Of a stretch of DNA of 64,000 nt, positions 62,347-64,000 are shown in pieces; position 1 is the first letter of the stretch; each line of letters opens with the position of its first letter. The DNA is from Rhodobacterales bacterium 56_14_T64 (GTDB taxonomy: Bacteria > Pseudomonadota > Alphaproteobacteria > Rhodobacterales > Rhodobacteraceae), in contig MAAY01000079.1 in assembly GCA_002162795.1 (NCBI GenBank), forward strand, positions 56,597 to 120,596, read 5' to 3'. The translations under genes and the position numbers were made by a program. Under the pieces are notes generated by a model. That model had not been told where the DNA came from. It searched no databases and saw only the letters and a program-made list of their open reading frames with translations.

Positions 62347-62778
62347 TCAGACTCGTCTATTTAGTGCCGCGGTCCCCAGAAACGCGTCGGTGAGACCTTG
62401 ACCACGAGAGGAGGTCAGCATCATGACAACTGATATCACCTGCAACAGAGGTATCATCAGCGAAATCGTGTAGCCAGCCGTGTGCAAAATAGCCAGACGC
62501 ATATCGAACTTGTGACCAGACAGGGTGCGCAGTTCAATGCCCGCGAAACTCATGCCCCAGGTGGCAGACCCATTGGCTATTGTGACCACACGGTAAGCAA
62601 AGCCCAGAACCAGAAACAGCAGCGGCCAGAAAAAGAAACCGATAAATACGGTCATCACAGACACGCCAAAGCACAGGGCGGCGATGATGACGCTGTCGAT
62701 CACCCAGGCAAGCAGGCGTTTACTGGCCACCGCTTGGTAGAATTGCGGCTGGTAATCGGGATCGGGCAGGGCGGTCAT
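62347..62778 (-). CDS. RDD family membrane protein
   Basis: A 143-residue membrane protein of the RDD family: KRLLAWVIDSVIIAALCFGVSV (family R and D residues; abbreviated) and further hydrophobic segments with ATWGMSFAGIELRTLSG between. The function is unknown; some RDD proteins are Na+/H+ antiporters. The ATG at 62778 is chosen because the upstream extension reads through the next gene's tail and is not hydrophobic. Confidence 0.85.
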   Translation of the reverse strand: MTALPDPDYQPQFYQAVASKRLLAWVIDSVIIAALCFGVSVMTVFIGFFFWPLLFLVLGFAYRVVTIANGSATWGMSFAGIELRTLSGHKFDMRLAILHTAGYTISLMIPLLQVISVVMMLTSSRGQGLTDAFLGTAALNRRV

Positions 62779-62854
62779 GTGACTGAGGTCCTTGAGTATA
62801 AGGAACCCCTGCCCGGAGTTGGGCAGAGGACTGGTCTTGTGGAGGGCTGGGGGG

Positions 62855-63286
62855 TCAGGCGTCTTTTGCTGTGTTTTCGGCTTCAGCACCGGCAGCTTTA
62901 GCACGGTCATCCATGAAGTCGTCAAATTCCGCCTTATCCTTGGCGTCACGCAGACGCTGCAGGAAGGATTCAAAATCGCTCTGCTCTTGTTCCAGACGGC
63001 GCAGAGTGTCCTCTTTATAGGCATCAAAGGCGTTGTTGCCGGTTGAGGACATCGAATGGCGTGACCAGCCGTTGCGACGGCTGCGGTGACGGCAAGAGGA
63101 CGCAAACATCTTTTTGCTCCAGATCATGTAAAACAGCAAGGCTAGGCCAATCGGCCAGAAGAATACGAAGCCAAGAACCATGGCGGCAATCCAGGCGCCT
63201 TTGCCTTTGCCGTCCAGCCAGGACTCGCTGCGTGTAAACCAACCCTGCTCGCTGATTGGCGGGGCGGTATCGGTGTAGGTGGTCAT
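62855..63286 (-). CDS. DUF2852 family protein
   Basis: A 143-residue protein with one or two hydrophobic segments (AWIAAMVLGFVFFWPIGLALLFYMIWSKKM, abbreviated), a basic stretch (CRHRSRRNGWSR), and a charged coiled-coil-like C-terminus (about 85-130, RRLEQEQSDFESFLQRLRDAKDKAEFDDFM, abbreviated). This matches DUF2852, an alphaproteobacterial family of unknown function. The ATG at 63286 is preferred over the open-frame start at 63328. Confidence 0.82.
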   Translation of the reverse strand: MTTYTDTAPPISEQGWFTRSESWLDGKGKGAWIAAMVLGFVFFWPIGLALLFYMIWSKKMFASSCRHRSRRNGWSRHSMSSTGNNAFDAYKEDTLRRLEQEQSDFESFLQRLRDAKDKAEFDDFMDDRAKAAGAEAENTAKDA

Positions 63287-63403
63287 TCTGTGTCTCCATG
63301 GTTTTGAGAAAATGTAAATTCCTTTCACATGGTTGATATTGGAACTCGGCGGGGGTATTGCAAGGGCGTATGTAAATCTTTTTTACATTGGCTGTTTGTA
63401 GGG

Positions 63404-63438
63404 TGTAGCCGGACAGACTTTCTTGCACGGATGGACAG
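63404..63438. repeat. 35-bp direct repeat, copy 1
   Basis: Starts TGTAGCCGGACAGACTTTCT and ends CGGATGGACAG. Identical to the copy at 63455-63489. A partial third copy, TGTAGCCGG at 63439, lies between them. Confidence 0.9.
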
Positions 63439-63454
63439 TGTAGCCGGTTGTAGC

Positions 63455-63489
63455 TGTAGCCGGACAGACTTTCTTGCACGGATGGACAG
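63455..63489. repeat. 35-bp direct repeat, copy 2
   Basis: Exact second copy, 51 bp downstream of the first start. It ends 27 bp before the stop of the last gene in the window (minus strand). Not a CRISPR array: only two full units and a 16-bp spacer. Confidence 0.9.
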
Positions 63490-63516
63490 AGAAAGTTGCA
63501 GCAACTCGTTTTTGGG

Positions 63517-63924
63517 TTAAGAGGCTTTTGGCGGGTACTGGAGAAACTGGAACTGACTGTTCCAAGTTATCAATCCTCCGACCGGAACACTCAGCTTTTC
63601 ACTTATTAGGCGGACGAAGTCCTGCGGGTCAACATCGTGGAAATGTAAGGATTCGATACCAAGGGTTGGGCAAAAAAAGAACCCAAATCGAGCCTCAGAA
63701 AAATACAGGCCAGTTCCAGAAAACTCCCCAGGAAGGCTTTTCACTTTACTAACTGAACAAGATCCTTCTTCCGCCCCACCAAGTGTTAAGGAAGTCCATT
63801 GGCCGGCTTCTAGCTCAATCGTATTAGGAGCAAGTCCAGCCAAAGCTCTGCTGCCGAGGGTATAATCGAAGTACGGTCGACCAGCGGGATCGAATTTGAG
63901 AACGCCGGTGGAATACTGCACCAC
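63517..63924 (-). CDS. Hypothetical protein
   Basis: A 135-residue frame with a protein-like composition (mixed hydrophobic and beta-rich, for example AGQWTSLTLGGAEEG and ARFGFFFCPTLGIESLHFHDVD) but no family I recognise. There is no clear signal peptide, membrane span or catalytic motif. Codon use looks less GC-biased than neighbouring genes, and it lies beside short direct repeats, both hinting at acquired DNA. The start is uncertain; no strong ribosome-binding site is visible. Confidence 0.45.
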   Translation of the reverse strand: MVQYSTGVLKFDPAGRPYFDYTLGSRALAGLAPNTIELEAGQWTSLTLGGAEEGSCSVSKVKSLPGEFSGTGLYFSEARFGFFFCPTLGIESLHFHDVDPQDFVRLISEKLSVPVGGLITWNSQFQFLQYPPKAS

Positions 63925-64000
63925 GTAGCGGCTGGATTATCCGGCTGCAGATAGGCTGATTTGCCTGTCCTGCTAGGCTCTTCGTTTTGACGGGGGGCGG

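Noticed and set aside
63404..63489. CRISPR-like array
   Set aside because: Only two full repeats with a 16-bp spacer that itself contains part of the repeat, and no cas genes.

Overview
The window looks like a chromosome segment of a marine Rhodobacterales (Roseobacter-group) alphaproteobacterium. This rests on gene content and layout: a complete thiosulfate-oxidising sox cluster with the soxTRSV and soxXYZABCD blocks, a HemA-type 5-aminolevulinate synthase with an FnrL box, an alphaproteobacterial fliC-flaF-flbT module, a large FcbT-type TRAP transporter, and an RF2 gene with no programmed frameshift. No species can be named from the sequence alone. All assignments come from reading protein motifs; no database search was run.

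Layout. 0.2-4.8 kb: opgC-opgG-opgH for periplasmic glucans, on the minus strand and linked by ATGA overlaps. 4.8-9.3 kb: a TTC38-like TPR protein, a CaiB/BaiF CoA-transferase and a thiamine-diphosphate enzyme. 9.3-19.4 kb: the sox region, with DUF302, soxT, soxR and soxS leftward and soxV, X, Y, Z, A, B, C, D rightward. soxW and soxE-H are absent. 19.4-24.5 kb: a multi-pass GT-C-like membrane protein, flbT, flaF, flagellin and three identical tRNA-Asp genes. 24.6-28.1 kb: a tandem DUF922-like protein, a probable fluoroacetate-type dehalogenase and an M20 peptidase. 28.3-41.6 kb: mostly housekeeping genes (hemA, a RodZ-like protein, ispG, a DsbA-like protein, an M48 protease, an aminotransferase, an amidase, PBP1A, a kinase, prfB). 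42-48.3 kb: DUF2189, a Rieske oxygenase with an XRE regulator, and ilvB-ilvH behind a classical attenuator. 48.5-55.5 kb: a two-component system divergent from an FcbT-type TRAP transporter. 56-61 kb: an iron-type ABC importer with a methyltransferase, then a broken bacterioferritin gene and an IS3-family remnant. 61-64 kb: a VOC protein, Bpt, an RDD protein, DUF2852, a short direct repeat and an unknown gene.

The most interesting signal is regulatory. A 16-bp inverted repeat, ATTC-N8-GAAT with preferred core ATTCAC-N4-GTGAAT, lies in four sox spacers: soxS/soxV, soxV/soxX, soxA/soxB and soxB/soxC. A near-identical copy lies just upstream of hemA, downstream of a perfect FNR box. The simplest reading is that it is the operator of the ArsR-family repressor SoxR, which carries an SqrR-like cysteine pair. 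Haem supply would then be co-controlled with the haem-rich Sox enzymes. Other notable items are a newly read ILV leader peptide with attenuator, a hairpin covering the ribosome-binding site of the thiamine-diphosphate enzyme gene, a tandem DUF922 protein with one dead and one apparently active zinc site, and terminator-like hairpins placed just after solute-binding-protein genes.
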